A DNA stretch of 64,000 bases from Lacipirellula limnantheis (GTDB taxonomy: Bacteria; Planctomycetota; Planctomycetia; Pirellulales; Lacipirellulaceae). Within the stretch, counting starts at the first letter, position 1; the number at the start of each line of letters is the position of its first letter. Location of the stretch: positions 496,001 through 560,000 of the forward strand of contig NZ_CP036339.1 in NCBI RefSeq assembly GCF_007746075.1, written 5' to 3'. Below are positions 1-9,322 of the stretch, in pieces. The translations under genes were made by a program, and so were the position numbers. The notes under the pieces were generated by a model, which worked only from the letters and a program-made list of their open reading frames with translations, did not search any database and was not told the origin of the DNA.

Positions 1-129
1 GGGATCGAGGAGGCGGCCCATGCGCTGCGGCCGATTGCGCGGGCCGTGAACATGTTCGCCGGCGAGGTGACGAACCGGCCGGTGGCGGAGACGTTTGCGA
101 TTCCTTACAGCAATCGGTTCTTGCCGTAG
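1..129 (+). CDS. C-terminal end of a probable alanine dehydrogenase (truncated by window edge)
   Basis: An open frame enters from the left edge and stops at TAG 127-129, giving 42 residues. The tail contains GEVTNRPVAETFAIPYS, which resembles the C-terminus of alanine dehydrogenases (G-V-N-x-Y-x-G-x-V-T-x-x-x-V-A-E-x-x-G-L-P-Y), the enzymes that convert alanine and NAD+ to pyruvate, ammonia and NADH. Only this tail is visible, with no nucleotide-binding motif, so the family call rests on a short similarity recalled from the family. A related NAD(P) dehydrogenase remains possible. Confidence 0.45.
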   Translation, partial: GIEEAAHALRPIARAVNMFAGEVTNRPVAETFAIPYSNRFLP

Positions 130-156
130 CGTTGTTGGAACGCTGCTCGCCTCCAC

Positions 157-187
157 TTGTAGCCCCGGGCGGAGCCCGGGGCTACAA
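157..187. repeat. Perfect GC-rich palindrome between genes
   Basis: Two exact 14-nt arms (157-170 and 174-187, TTGTAGCCCCGGGC and its complement) flank the 3-nt loop gga. No T-run follows, so it is not a classical terminator. It resembles the other short perfect palindromes in this window (for example 5701-5721 and 31304-31340) and is best described as a REP-like intergenic element. Confidence 0.7.
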
Positions 188-282
188 CGCAACGTTGCCC
201 GCCGCGACCGATGTGTGTGGTAGCGGTACAATCGTTGTTTTAGGGGCAACGCCCCCTCCCGCAGTTCCTTGGTGCAACGACC

Positions 283-1299
283 ATGAGCCATGTTCCCGTC
301 ACGTTGCGATGGGAAGGCGAGGTTGGCGGCCATTTGGTGCTGCTCGATCAGACGCGCTTGCCGCGGGAGGTAGTCGAGTTCCCCTGCCGCACGGTGGAGG
401 AGGTATGGGATGCGATCAAACGGCTGGTGGTGCGCGGGGCGCCGGCGATTGGCGTCGCCGCGGGATATGCCGTCTGCTTGAGCGTTAAGAACGGCCGGGC
501 GTCGGTGCATGACGTTGTCGAAGCGTGTCGATATCTCGCCACGAGCCGGCCGACGGCGGTGAACTTGTTCTGGGCGCTGGCGCGGATGCGGCGAGTGGCA
601 GAAGCGGCGACGGCGGTCGATGGGCCGGCGCTGGCGGAAGCGCTGCTTGCGGAGGCGCGGGCGATTCACGAGGAAGATCGCCAGATGTGCGCGGCGATGG
701 GGCGGCATGGAGCGGATCTACTCGCTGATTTGCCGGAAGGCGCCGGGATTTTGACGCACTGCAATGCGGGAGCCCTCGCTACTGGCGGCGACGGGTGCGG
801 GCTGGCGCCGGTCTTTGAGCTCGCGCGGCGCGGCAAGCGGCCGCATGTGTGGGTCGACGAAACGCGGCCGCTGCTGCAAGGGGCGCGGCTGACCGCGTGG
901 GAACTGACGCAGCGCGGCATCGACTGCACGCTGATCTGCGATTCGATGGCGGCGACGGTGATGCGCGCCGGCAAGGTGCAAGCCGTCATGGTCGGCGCCG
1001 ACCGGATTGCCGCCAACGGCGACGCCGCGAACAAGATCGGCACCTACGGCGTCGCGGTGCTGGCCGAGGCGCACGGCGTGCCGTTCTACGTGACGGCGCC
1101 GACGAGCACGGTCGATCTCACGATTCCCTCGGGCGACGCAATCCCGATTGAGGAGCGTTCGGCGGAGGAAGTGACTGAGGGCTTTGGCCGCCGCACGGCG
1201 CCGGTGGGGGTACGGGTGTTCAATCCGGCGTTTGACGTCACGCCCTATCGGTTGATTCGGGCGATCGTCACCGAACGCGGGGTGTTCGAGCCGAAGTGA
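283..1299 (+). CDS. mtnA: S-methyl-5-thioribose-1-phosphate isomerase
   Basis: This 338-residue enzyme isomerises methylthioribose-1-phosphate to methylthioribulose-1-phosphate in the methionine salvage pathway, in the cytoplasm. Visible family signatures are RGAPAIG (51-57), THCNAGALATGGDG (158-171), DETRPLLQGARLTAWEL (192-208) and GADRIAANGDAANKIGT (238-254). The catalytic pair described for the Bacillus subtilis enzyme, Cys160 and Asp240, falls at the same residue numbers here. The length is normal for MtnA and distinguishes it from eIF2B-like paralogues. The ATG at 283 gives the expected N-terminus. No other methionine-salvage gene is adjacent; the next gene converges on it from the other strand. 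Confidence 0.95.
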   Translation: MSHVPVTLRWEGEVGGHLVLLDQTRLPREVVEFPCRTVEEVWDAIKRLVVRGAPAIGVAAGYAVCLSVKNGRASVHDVVEACRYLATSRPTAVNLFWALARMRRVAEAATAVDGPALAEALLAEARAIHEEDRQMCAAMGRHGADLLADLPEGAGILTHCNAGALATGGDGCGLAPVFELARRGKRPHVWVDETRPLLQGARLTAWELTQRGIDCTLICDSMAATVMRAGKVQAVMVGADRIAANGDAANKIGTYGVAVLAEAHGVPFYVTAPTSTVDLTIPSGDAIPIEERSAEEVTEGFGRRTAPVGVRVFNPAFDVTPYRLIRAIVTERGVFEPK

Positions 1300-1451
1300 A
1301 CCACGACGGCACGACGGACACGACGAAGGAACAAAGAAAGAAGAGTGTGGAACCGCCGATAAACGCAGATAATTATTAATTGCGTTTATCTGCGTTCATC
1401 CGCGGTTATTTCGTTTTTGTATTTTCGTCGCGCTCGTTGTGTCGTCGTGGT
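1299..1451. repeat. Nested inverted repeats between convergent genes
   Basis: The space between mtnA and the antiporter gene is almost entirely two nested palindromes. The inner arms 1351-1372 and 1386-1407 match at 20 of 22 positions (AACCGCCGATAAACGCAGATAA type). The outer arms begin AACCACGACG at 1299 and end CGTCGTGGTT at 1451 and continue inward imperfectly. The left outer arm is nearly identical to 16135-16162, so the sequence is dispersed. It may act as a bidirectional terminator, but its copying suggests a mobile or structural repeat. Confidence 0.75.
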
Positions 1452-1459
1452 TAGTTTTT

Positions 1460-2896
1460 TTACGCCGCTTTCGGCAGCATGTCGTATTTGCCGCCGGTGA
1501 TCAGGTGCAGGATGGGCGTGGTGGCGATCGTCGTCGCCAGGGCCATGATCACCATCATCGCAAACAGCGTCGGCGAGATGACGCCCATTTGCAGTCCGAT
1601 GTTGAGGACCACCAGCTCCATCAGCCCGCGGGTGTTCATCAGGATGCCGAGGGCGGAAGACATCCGCCAATCGAGGCCGGTGAGTTTGGCCGCGATGAGC
1701 GTGCCGCCGAACTTGCCGAGCGTGGCGACGAGGATGATCAAGGCGCAGATGAGCCAATCGTTCCAGCCGCTCACGAGGCCGATTTCGGTTCGCATGCCCG
1801 TGTAGGCGAAGAAGGCCGGCAGCAGCAGGATCTTGACGATGTCTTCGAGCTTGTGCTGGAAGTCGCGGGCGACGTCGCTTTCATGCGGGATGATGGCGCC
1901 GAGCAGAAAGGCTCCGAAGATCGCGTGGATGCCGATCCATTCGGCGGCCAGCGCCGAGAGGAGGAGCGCCACCAGCACCCAGACGGCGAGGCGTTGCTTT
2001 GGGCGGCCGCCGGTGTTCTGTCCGAGGTAGCGGACGGCGAGCGGCCGCACGACGACGAACATGAAGGCGATGTACGCCAGAGCGAGAATCACCGTCTGCA
2101 CGGCGCCGCCGACTTCCGATTGGGCGATGCCGACGACGAATGCCAGCAGGCACCACGCGGTGACGTCGTCGGTCGCGGCGCAGCTCAGGGCGACGACGCC
2201 GAGATCGGTTTTATCCATCTTGCGATCGGTGAGGATCCGCGCGAGCACGGGAAATGCAGTGATCGACATCGCGACGCCCATGAAAAGGGCGAAGCTTGTA
2301 AATGGCACGCCGGCCGGCGCGAGGCCGCGGTAGAGGAACAACGCGATGATCGACCCGAGGCAGAATGGCGCGACGATGCTGGCGTGCGAAATGGCCACCG
2401 TCGCGTGGGCGTGAGCGCGCAGCAGGCCCGAGTTCAGCTCCAGGCCGACGAGGAACATATAGAGAATGACCCCAAGCTGCGCGATGATGCCGAGGTAGGG
2501 GCCGACTTCCGCGGGTAGGACAAAGTGCATGGCCTCGGGCGAGATCCTGCCGAGCAGCGACGGGCCAAGCATGATGCCGGCCACCATCTCGCCGATGACG
2601 CGCGGCTGGCCGAAGTAGCGAAAGACTTGGCCCAACAGCCGACCCGAAATGATCACGGCCACAAGTGCTAGCAGCACATGCATCATCGCGTGGCTGCCGG
2701 CGGCGGGGGCCTTGGCGGCGGCCGCGGTTCCGGCGGCGTCGGCGAGCGGCGAAAGCTGCTCGCCGAAATGCTGAACGAGCAGGAAGATGCCGACAGTACC
2801 GGCGACCATCAGGCCGTAGCCCAGGGCGAGTCGCCAGGAAGAAGAAGACCCGCCACGGCCGGAACCAGACTCGAAGGCCGATGCGTTGCTGTTCAT
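1460..2896 (-). CDS. Cation:proton antiporter, CPA2 (Kef/NapA-like) family
   Basis: A 478-residue inner-membrane protein with one isolated N-terminal helix and then a run of hydrophobic segments typical of the Na+/H+ exchanger fold, including GQVFRYFGQPRVIGEMVAGI followed by LGPSLLGRISP, and the ACAATDDVTAWCLLA-type region (here SCAATDDV) where the ion-binding Asp pair of CPA2 transporters lies. There is no C-terminal TrkA-N/RCK domain, so it is not a full Kef channel. It probably exchanges K+ or Na+ for protons. The ATG at 2896 is chosen; a TTG at 2914 would add six residues. Neither has a clear ribosome-binding site. It is divergent from the decarboxylase gene. Confidence 0.85.
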   Translation of the reverse strand: MNSNASAFESGSGRGGSSSSWRLALGYGLMVAGTVGIFLLVQHFGEQLSPLADAAGTAAAAKAPAAGSHAMMHVLLALVAVIISGRLLGQVFRYFGQPRVIGEMVAGIMLGPSLLGRISPEAMHFVLPAEVGPYLGIIAQLGVILYMFLVGLELNSGLLRAHAHATVAISHASIVAPFCLGSIIALFLYRGLAPAGVPFTSFALFMGVAMSITAFPVLARILTDRKMDKTDLGVVALSCAATDDVTAWCLLAFVVGIAQSEVGGAVQTVILALAYIAFMFVVVRPLAVRYLGQNTGGRPKQRLAVWVLVALLLSALAAEWIGIHAIFGAFLLGAIIPHESDVARDFQHKLEDIVKILLLPAFFAYTGMRTEIGLVSGWNDWLICALIILVATLGKFGGTLIAAKLTGLDWRMSSALGILMNTRGLMELVVLNIGLQMGVISPTLFAMMVIMALATTIATTPILHLITGGKYDMLPKAA

Positions 2897-3139
2897 GGGA
2901 CGCCTGAAAATCAATGGGATGCCGCGCCTTCATCCTACGATTGGAGGGATTGGGCTGACAATGGTTGTCATGTCCCAACGGAGCGGGAGCGTCAAGATCA
3001 GCCCATCTTAGAGATGCAAGCTCCGCTGAGTCGATTGCAGGCTATCTTGCGGCAACGCTTGCAGGAGACGTACCCTACCCGCAAGCTTCCCTGGAGGCGA
3101 TGCTTCTTGCCGATTGCCCGACATTCACGGGAGATGGTG

Positions 3140-4822
3140 ATGCCTGCGAAACCCAATAGCGAACCCGCCGAGGCCCTGCCCCCTTCGATCGGCGAATATC
3201 TCATCCAGCGCCTGCAGGACCACGGCATTGCCGACTGCTTTGGCATTCCGGGCGATTACATCCTCTCGTTCTACGCGATGCTCGAGCAGAGTCCGATCAA
3301 TGCGATCGGCTGCACGCGGGAAGACTGCGCCGGGTTCGCGGCCGACGCGTACGCGCGGGTGAACGGGATGGGGGCGCTGTGCGTCACCTACTGCGTCGGC
3401 GGCTTGAGCGTCTGCAATTCGATCGCCGGGGCGTATGCCGAGAAGTCGCCGGTGGTGATGATCACCGGCTCGCCGGGGCTGCGGGAACGGATTCATAATC
3501 CGCTGCTCCATCACATGGTGCGGAACTTTCGGACGCAGTACGACGTGTTCGAGAAACTGACGGTCGCCGGCACGGAGCTCGACGACCCGCAGATCGCCTT
3601 CCGCGAGATCGATCGCGTGCTCGCGGCGTGCCAGCGCTACAAGCGGCCGGTTTACATCGAGATCCCGCGCGACATGGTGCATGTGCGGCCTGAGGCGCGG
3701 CCCCTCTACTCGAATCCAATTCCGCCGAGCGACCCGCGAGCGCTCGACGAAGCGGTCGAAGAAGCGGCGGCACGCATCGAAAAGGCGCGGCAGCCCGTGC
3801 TGTTGCTCGGCGTGGAGATCCATCGCTTCGGACTGCAAGACCTCGCGATCAAGCTCGCGGAACAGGCGAAGATCCCGATCGCCGCGACGATGCTGGGCAA
3901 AGGCGTCGTGGCCGAGACTCACCCGTTGTACATGGGCCTCTACGAAGGGGGCATCGGCCGCGAGGAGATCACGCGGTACGTCGAGGCCAGCGACTGCGTG
4001 GTGATGCTCGGGACGTTCATGACCGACATCAACCTTGGCATCTATACGGCCGAACTCGACATCGGCGATTGCATCTACGCCACGAGCGAGCAGCTGCGGA
4101 TTCGCCATCATCACTATCGCGACGTGCGGCTCGAAGACTTTATGCGGCGTTTGGTCGAGCGCGGCATCAAGCGAACCCGACCGCAGCCGCCGGCGCCGAC
4201 GGAGTGGAATCGGGAGCCGTTCCAGCTGGAGCCGCCCGCCGCCGTGACGATCACGCGGCTCATGCGGCGCATCGACGAACAGCTGGGGGACGGGACGATC
4301 GTGATCGCGGACGTGGGCGATGCGCTCTTCGCGTCGACGGAATTGACGACGCACAATCGGACCGAGTTCCTGGCGCCCGCTTACTACACCTCGATGGGAT
4401 TCGCCGTGCCGGCGGCGCTTGGCGCTCAGACCGCGCGACCCGACGCGCGGGTGCTGGCCATCGTCGGCGACGGCGCCTTTCAGATGACCGGCATGGAACT
4501 ATCGACGATCGTGCGGCGGAAGCTGCCGGTGGTGGTCATCGTCCTCAACAACGGCGGTTACGGGACCGAACGGCTGCTTCATCCGGGCGAGTTCAAGTTT
4601 AATGACATTCATAGTTGGCAGTACGACAAACTGCCGACGGTGCTCAACGGCGGGACGGGATATCTGGTACGCACGGAGGGGGAGTTCGACGCCGCGCTCG
4701 ATGCCGCCTGGAATGATCGGAGCGGGCCGAGCATTCTGCACGTCATTCTCGACCCCAGCGACAAGAGCCGGGCGCTGGCGAAGCTCACCGAGATGATGTC
4801 GAAGACGGTGGTGCAGCAGTGA
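3140..4822 (+). CDS. Thiamine-diphosphate-dependent 2-oxo-acid decarboxylase (pyruvate/indolepyruvate decarboxylase type)
   Basis: A 560-residue cytoplasmic enzyme of the PDC/IPDC group, which non-oxidatively decarboxylates 2-oxo acids to aldehydes. Visible features are the N-terminal TPP domain with FGIPGDY and the catalytic Glu in CTREDCAGFAADAYAR, the HH pair in NPLLHHMVR that is diagnostic of PDC/IPDC rather than acetolactate synthase, and the C-terminal cofactor motif GDGAFQM...LNNGGYG (GDG-X~25-NN). The frame is open further upstream, but GGGAG at 3129-3133 sits six bases before ATG 3140, which fixes the start. The last codons overlap the next gene by 4 bp, so the two are translationally coupled. 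The substrate (pyruvate, indolepyruvate or branched oxo acid) cannot be read from sequence. Confidence 0.88.
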   Translation: MPAKPNSEPAEALPPSIGEYLIQRLQDHGIADCFGIPGDYILSFYAMLEQSPINAIGCTREDCAGFAADAYARVNGMGALCVTYCVGGLSVCNSIAGAYAEKSPVVMITGSPGLRERIHNPLLHHMVRNFRTQYDVFEKLTVAGTELDDPQIAFREIDRVLAACQRYKRPVYIEIPRDMVHVRPEARPLYSNPIPPSDPRALDEAVEEAAARIEKARQPVLLLGVEIHRFGLQDLAIKLAEQAKIPIAATMLGKGVVAETHPLYMGLYEGGIGREEITRYVEASDCVVMLGTFMTDINLGIYTAELDIGDCIYATSEQLRIRHHHYRDVRLEDFMRRLVERGIKRTRPQPPAPTEWNREPFQLEPPAAVTITRLMRRIDEQLGDGTIVIADVGDALFASTELTTHNRTEFLAPAYYTSMGFAVPAALGAQTARPDARVLAIVGDGAFQMTGMELSTIVRRKLPVVVIVLNNGGYGTERLLHPGEFKFNDIHSWQYDKLPTVLNGGTGYLVRTEGEFDAALDAAWNDRSGPSILHVILDPSDKSRALAKLTEMMSKTVVQQ

Positions 4823-5724
4823 GCGACGTTCACATTCGTCGCCTGACGGTTGCCCACGTCGTGGGGTTTGTCTTTGGGGCGACGCTCTGCGCAGCGGCGA
4901 TCTGGTCGGCCGATCCGCACGCGACGTTCCTGCAACCGCCGAATCCCGCGGCGCCTCCTGGTTCGCTGCGCATGGCGGGCGTCGTGTTGATGATTGGCGC
5001 CATCTACTTCTGGAGCGGCGTCATCGCCGCGAGACAGCGCGCCAGGGCCGTGGCGAATTCTTCGCATGAAGCAGCCAGGCCGAGACTGCGCCGACCTGCC
5101 AATGCAGCGGGCGGCGCACTGCTGCGATGGCAAGCGATTCTAGCGGTATGGCTTGCGCTGGTCGCCTACCCAAACGCTTGGACTTGGGAGACCGTCGGCT
5201 TCAAGGGGCCGGCGTCAACGATTGCTGGTTTGTGCGTGGGAATCCTTGTCTACGCATTGTTTACCGCCCTATTGACGTTTTATCTCCGGGCAAGCGGCGG
5301 TTTAGATAAGTTTGCTGACGACAGCACGCGGACCATGGCCGGCATCTGGCCCCGGCCGCGCCGGCAGAAGGCGGCCGCCTGGATCGCGTTCTGCGTTTTT
5401 AACCCGGTGATCGAAGAACTACTATTCCGGGGCGTGCTGGTGTATCAAGCGTCGCTGGCGATGAATTCGATCTGGGCGCCGTTGCTCGTGGGGTTCGCGG
5501 CGAGCATCGGGAATCATTGGTATCAGGGGCGTCGGATGATGGCGCTTCACATTCCTTTCTACTGGGTTGCCATTGGATTGCTGTTTAGCCCGCTGGGGCT
5601 TGGCGGGGCGATTGGATTCCACATCGCAGGCGACGTGGCGCCGGTCTCGCTGATGGCCCGGCAGCTGCGGCAGTTTCGCCAGCGGCATCGAGTCTCTTCA
5701 GCCCCTGGCTCCGCCAGGGGGTAG
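4819..5724 (+). CDS. CPBP family intramembrane glutamic endopeptidase
   Basis: A 301-residue membrane protein that starts with GTG overlapping the TGA of the decarboxylase (GTGA). It has several hydrophobic segments and the CPBP/Abi signature: IEELLFRG (the EExxxR motif carrying the proposed catalytic Glu pair), a second motif with His in MALHIPFYW, and GFHIAGDVAP. The family includes the Rce1 CAAX protease and bacteriocin-immunity proteins. Its coupling to a metabolic decarboxylase gene is unusual and does not itself indicate the substrate. The last nucleotides of the gene, including the stop codon region, form a hairpin (5701-5721). Confidence 0.82.
   Translation: MSDVHIRRLTVAHVVGFVFGATLCAAAIWSADPHATFLQPPNPAAPPGSLRMAGVVLMIGAIYFWSGVIAARQRARAVANSSHEAARPRLRRPANAAGGALLRWQAILAVWLALVAYPNAWTWETVGFKGPASTIAGLCVGILVYALFTALLTFYLRASGGLDKFADDSTRTMAGIWPRPRRQKAAAWIAFCVFNPVIEELLFRGVLVYQASLAMNSIWAPLLVGFAASIGNHWYQGRRMMALHIPFYWVAIGLLFSPLGLGGAIGFHIAGDVAPVSLMARQLRQFRQRHRVSSAPGSARG
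5701..5721. repeat. Palindrome overlapping the end of the CPBP gene
   Basis: GCCCCTGGC and GCCAGGGG(G) pair around a tcc loop. The hairpin lies inside the last codons and ends one base before the stop codon. The centre (tccgcc) resembles other short palindromes here. No T-run follows. Confidence 0.6.
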
Positions 5725-6103
5725 CTTCACATGGGACCTGAACCGGCCCCAGGGCTCCGAAGCTCATTCAACAGCTGGGACGATGCGCATTTACCACAGA
5801 GAACACAGAGGTCACAGAGAAGACGAACAGTCGGCGGCCGTCCAGCGCGGCCAGTAGGATTTTGCGATTGCCGTGATTCTTGTCGCCGAATGCGTACTGC
5901 GCATAAAAGCGTGCGCTACCGCGCATGTTTTCGAGAAGCGGCTCCGACTACACTGAAGAAGTCCCAGGCAGTAGTCGACCCGCGCCGCACGCGGTCGCCC
6001 CGGCAGGCGATTGTGCACGGCGATGGCTACGCGGCGTTATTCCCAGGGGTCACCCTCGTCGGCGGCAATCGCGTTGCCCATCACGAAAAGGACTCGTATT
6101 GCC
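5725..6103. other. Intergenic region without a recognisable gene
   Basis: The open frames here have no recognisable protein features. The stretch contains a stuttering sequence at about 5792-5824 (accacagagaacacagaggt and onward), of the kind often seen in planctomycete spacers. The possible ribosome-binding site AAAGGA at 6087-6092 precedes the DUF1559 start by 11 bases. Confidence 0.5.
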
Positions 6104-7189
6104 ATGCATGGCCAGGTCCCCTCGACGTCGGCTACCCGCCGCCGTCCGCTGCGTGCGTTCACGCTGGTTGAATTGCTGGTGGTGATCGCGATCATCGGCG
6201 TGCTCGTCGCATTGCTGTTGCCGGCTGTGCAGGCGGCGCGTGAGGCGGCGCGGCGGATGAACTGCCAGAGCAATATGAAGAACCATGCGCTGGCGGTGGT
6301 CAACTACGAGAATGCGCGCAAGAAACTCCCAGCCTCGTCGCAGGCCATTGTGGCAATGGCGGGGCGAAACGGCGTCACTTACGTGTATAGCCCGTACAGT
6401 GGAGGGCAGTTTAGTTGGATCGTGCAGACGCTGCCGTATCTGGAATTGCAGAGTCTGTCGTCGCAGTTCGACCAGAAGCTGACGGTCTTCACGCAGAACG
6501 CGCAGACGGCGCCTGAAAGCGCCCAGCCAGCCGTGATGTTGTGCCCTAGCGATGCAGCGTTCGGTCGCTTTTATAAATCGGAGTACACCAACGGGAAGCC
6601 ATTGGCCAAAGGGAATTACGTCTGCTACGCGGGCCCCGAGCATCTGAACTCTTCACGAGTCTTTTCCGGGGCCATCGTCGATGGCGGACAGGAACTGCGG
6701 CGGATCTCGGACGGCACGTCGCAGACGATCATGATTACCGAAGTCCGCACGCGCGATCTGGAGGATGATCAGCGGGGCGCTTGGGCGCTGGCCTGGGGCG
6801 GCGGAGCAAGTATTATCACGCTCGATTTGCACAGTTCGACGGTGCCGATCGGACAGAGTTGGAGTTCCGCGGGCCAGCCGGACGTCCCCTACATCCCGCT
6901 GACCGACGCGGGCCACCTCTCGCAGGCGAACCCGCCAAACAACTTCGGCGCGACCGTGTTCAATCACGATCAGCTCCGCATTTGTTCCGACAAGGCGGGC
7001 GCCGACCTGGAACGAATGCCCTGCGATACGGTGGCCAACTGGGAAACGGCGGCTCCGCGCAGCTTGCATCCCGGCGGCGTGAATAGCGCACACGTCGACG
7101 GCAGCGTTCACTGGCTAGCCGACGACGTCGACATCGCGCTGCTCGCAAAGATGATTTGCGTCAATGACGGCTTGACGGTGAACCAGTAG
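6104..7189 (+). CDS. DUF1559 domain-containing prepilin-like protein
   Basis: A 361-residue secreted pseudopilin-type protein of the large planctomycete DUF1559 family. It starts with a basic leader and a type III signal ([20 protein letters not shown]) followed by the conserved [12 protein letters not shown] helix. The C-terminus has [16 protein letters not shown], the family's H-X9-DG signature. The ATG at 6104 is preferred over the upstream in-frame start at 6011 because it places the leader directly at the N-terminus. An oddity is that the residue before the Phe cleavage position is Ala (LRAFTLVE), where Gly is usual. The function of the family is unknown; members are probably processed by prepilin peptidase and exposed at the cell surface. 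A small membrane protein follows. Confidence 0.9.
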   Translation: MHGQVPSTSATRRRPLRAFTLVELLVVIAIIGVLVALLLPAVQAAREAARRMNCQSNMKNHALAVVNYENARKKLPASSQAIVAMAGRNGVTYVYSPYSGGQFSWIVQTLPYLELQSLSSQFDQKLTVFTQNAQTAPESAQPAVMLCPSDAAFGRFYKSEYTNGKPLAKGNYVCYAGPEHLNSSRVFSGAIVDGGQELRRISDGTSQTIMITEVRTRDLEDDQRGAWALAWGGGASIITLDLHSSTVPIGQSWSSAGQPDVPYIPLTDAGHLSQANPPNNFGATVFNHDQLRICSDKAGADLERMPCDTVANWETAAPRSLHPGGVNSAHVDGSVHWLADDVDIALLAKMICVNDGLTVNQ

Positions 7190-7207
7190 CGCCGGGCTGA
7201 ATCCGCC

Positions 7208-7597
7208 ATGAGAGAAAGCATGAAATCCGCATTGCCGACCGTCGCCGTCGTCCTGGGCGTCTTGTTGCTCGTCGTTAGTCTGGTTTGGGGACTGATTTTT
7301 CCCGCATCGGCTGGATGGACGGAAGAGAAAAGCGTGCGCCTCGGGGAACTGAAAACGCGAGCGCACGTGCTGGTCGGCCAAGTGGCTGCGGCACAGGCCA
7401 AGCCCAGCATGCATGGCGGCTCTAATGCCGCCGAGCTTGAAGCCGAGTTCCAGCAGGTCAAAACCGAGTTGACGCAATTGTCCGACGAGCTGGACGGGAG
7501 AATCGAGTCTCCCAAGACGACCGCCGCCATCCTACGTTACGCCGGCATCGCATTTGTCGTCGCCGGCGGACTGGTCGTATACGCTGGGCGCGGTTGA
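7208..7597 (+). CDS. Small membrane protein with coiled-coil segment
   Basis: A 129-residue protein not assigned to a named family. A hydrophobic segment near residues 9-31 and a second at about 107-126 (YAGIAFVVAGGLVVYAG) bracket a helical, charged middle part with heptad-like spacing (AAELEAEFQQVKTELTQLSDEL). It starts 18 bases after the DUF1559 stop and is probably in the same operon. Small two-helix proteins of this kind accompany some planctomycete DUF1559 genes, which suggests an accessory role; that is inference. An in-frame ATG at 7220 is an alternative start. Confidence 0.65.
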   Translation: MRESMKSALPTVAVVLGVLLLVVSLVWGLIFPASAGWTEEKSVRLGELKTRAHVLVGQVAAAQAKPSMHGGSNAAELEAEFQQVKTELTQLSDELDGRIESPKTTAAILRYAGIAFVVAGGLVVYAGRG

Positions 7598-7716
7598 CCT
7601 TGCGAGCCGTCGGATTGGGCTTCTCCTCTGCGCCGCAGCTGCTGCGTGAACTGCGGTCAATGCGCTTCGACATGCTTCTTGAAACAAGTTTCGAAGCCAG
7701 GACCGCGACAAAGCGA

Positions 7717-9132
7717 CTAGATGTCGTAGTACAAGCAAAACTCATAAGGATGCGGCCGCAGCGCGAGCGCCTGCACTTCGTTCTTCTTTTTGTACCAAAT
7801 CCAGGTGTTGATCACGTCCTGGGTGAAGACGTCGCCGCGGAGCAGGAACTCGTGGTCCTTTGCCAACGCGTCGAGCGCTTCGCCGAGCGAGCCGGGCGTC
7901 GTCGGGACCTTGGCGAGCTCTTCCGGCTCGAGATCGTAGATGTCCTTATCGAGCGGATCGCCGGGGTGGATTTTGTTTTGGATGCCGTCGAGCGCGGCCA
8001 TCATCAGCGCGGAGAACGCGAGATACGGATTGCTGCTGGGATCGGGGCAGCGGAACTCGATTCGCTTGGCCTTCGGGCTCGGGCTGTACATCGGGATGCG
8101 GCAGGCGGCTGAGCGGTTGCGCTGCGAGTAGGCGAGATTCACCGGCGCCTCGAAACCGGGGACGAGCCGCTTGTAACTGTTGGTCGTCGGGCAGGCGAAC
8201 GCCAAGAGGGCCGGTGCGTGGGCCAGGATGCCGCCGATGGCGTAGATCGCTTCGTCGCTGAGGCCCGCGTAGCCGTTGCCGGCGAACAGCGGGTGGTCGC
8301 CCTTCCAGAACGAAATGTGGGTGTGCATCCCCGAACCGTTGTCGCTGAAGAGCGGCTTCGGCATGAAGGTAACCGTCTTTCCGTGCCGGCGGGCGACGTT
8401 TTTGACGATGTACTTGTACATGCACATGTTGTCGGCCATCGTCAGCAAGTCGTTGAAGCGGAGATCGATCTCCGACTGACCGGCGGTGGCGACTTCGTGA
8501 TGCTGTGCTTCGACGTCCATGCCGCAGTCGATCATCGTCTGCATCATCTCGTTGCGGATGTCCATCAGCTGGTCAGCCGGCGGGACGGGGAAGTACCCCT
8601 CCTTGTGGCGCAGCTTGTAGCCGAGGTTGGGTCCTTCGTCGGTCCCGCGATTCCATTCGCCTTCGGCGCTGTCGATGAAGAAGAAGCCGCAGTTGGGCGT
8701 CTGATCGAAACGAATGTCGTCGAAGATGAAAAACTCGGCCTCGGGGCCGATGTAGCAGGTGTCGGCGACGCCGGTCGATTTCAGGTAGTTGACCGCCTTG
8801 CGGGCGACGTTGCGGGGATCGCGCGAGTAGTCTTCGCGAGTGATCGGATCCTGAATGTTGCAGATCATCGAGAGGGTCGGCAATTGCACGAACGGGTCGA
8901 TGATCGCCGTCTCTGCCTGCGGGACCAGCAGCATGTCGCTCTCGTTGATCGCCTGCCAGCCGCGAATGCTGGAGCCGTCGAAGCCGAGGCCGTCTTCGAA
9001 GACTTCCATCTCCAGCTTGCTCACCGGGATGGTGAAGTGCTGCCAGAGCCCCGGGAAGTCCATGAAGCGGAGGTCAACGGCTTTGACGCCGCGTTCGCGA
9101 CAGAGGGCTAGGACGTCTTGGGGGGTCATCAT
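7717..9132 (-). CDS. glnA: Type I glutamine synthetase
   Basis: A 471-residue cytoplasmic enzyme that makes glutamine from glutamate, ammonia and ATP, normally a dodecamer. Signatures are the N-terminal beta-grasp FDGSSIRGW, the active-site [10 protein letters not shown], the ATP-binding segment with [10 protein letters not shown], and the late glutamate-binding [10 protein letters not shown]. Tyr399 in DIYDLEPEE matches the adenylylated Tyr of the GSI-beta subgroup, so control by GlnE is possible, though no glnE is in the window. The gene follows glnII on the same strand, but the terminator at 9451-9489 and about 420 bases separate them, so transcription is probably independent. Confidence 0.96.
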   Translation of the reverse strand: MMTPQDVLALCRERGVKAVDLRFMDFPGLWQHFTIPVSKLEMEVFEDGLGFDGSSIRGWQAINESDMLLVPQAETAIIDPFVQLPTLSMICNIQDPITREDYSRDPRNVARKAVNYLKSTGVADTCYIGPEAEFFIFDDIRFDQTPNCGFFFIDSAEGEWNRGTDEGPNLGYKLRHKEGYFPVPPADQLMDIRNEMMQTMIDCGMDVEAQHHEVATAGQSEIDLRFNDLLTMADNMCMYKYIVKNVARRHGKTVTFMPKPLFSDNGSGMHTHISFWKGDHPLFAGNGYAGLSDEAIYAIGGILAHAPALLAFACPTTNSYKRLVPGFEAPVNLAYSQRNRSAACRIPMYSPSPKAKRIEFRCPDPSSNPYLAFSALMMAALDGIQNKIHPGDPLDKDIYDLEPEELAKVPTTPGSLGEALDALAKDHEFLLRGDVFTQDVINTWIWYKKKNEVQALALRPHPYEFCLYYDI

Positions 9133-9322
9133 CTTTGTTCCTGTCGATGAGAGCTGCGGAAATGCGGGGGAGCTTTAATCACGAAGCACGCGAGATGAAC
9201 GAAAGAAAAAAGAATGGGATCGGATTGAGCCGTGGATTGTTGCGAGCTACTTCGGCTTTTTCGTTTCTTTCGTGTGTTTCCTGGTTAATGCATTTGTCTT
9301 GGTATTTGCTGATGAAGACGAC

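Noticed and set aside
3125..4354. A 409-codon minus-strand frame
   Set aside because: Antisense to the decarboxylase, Arg/His/Asp-rich with no recognisable family.
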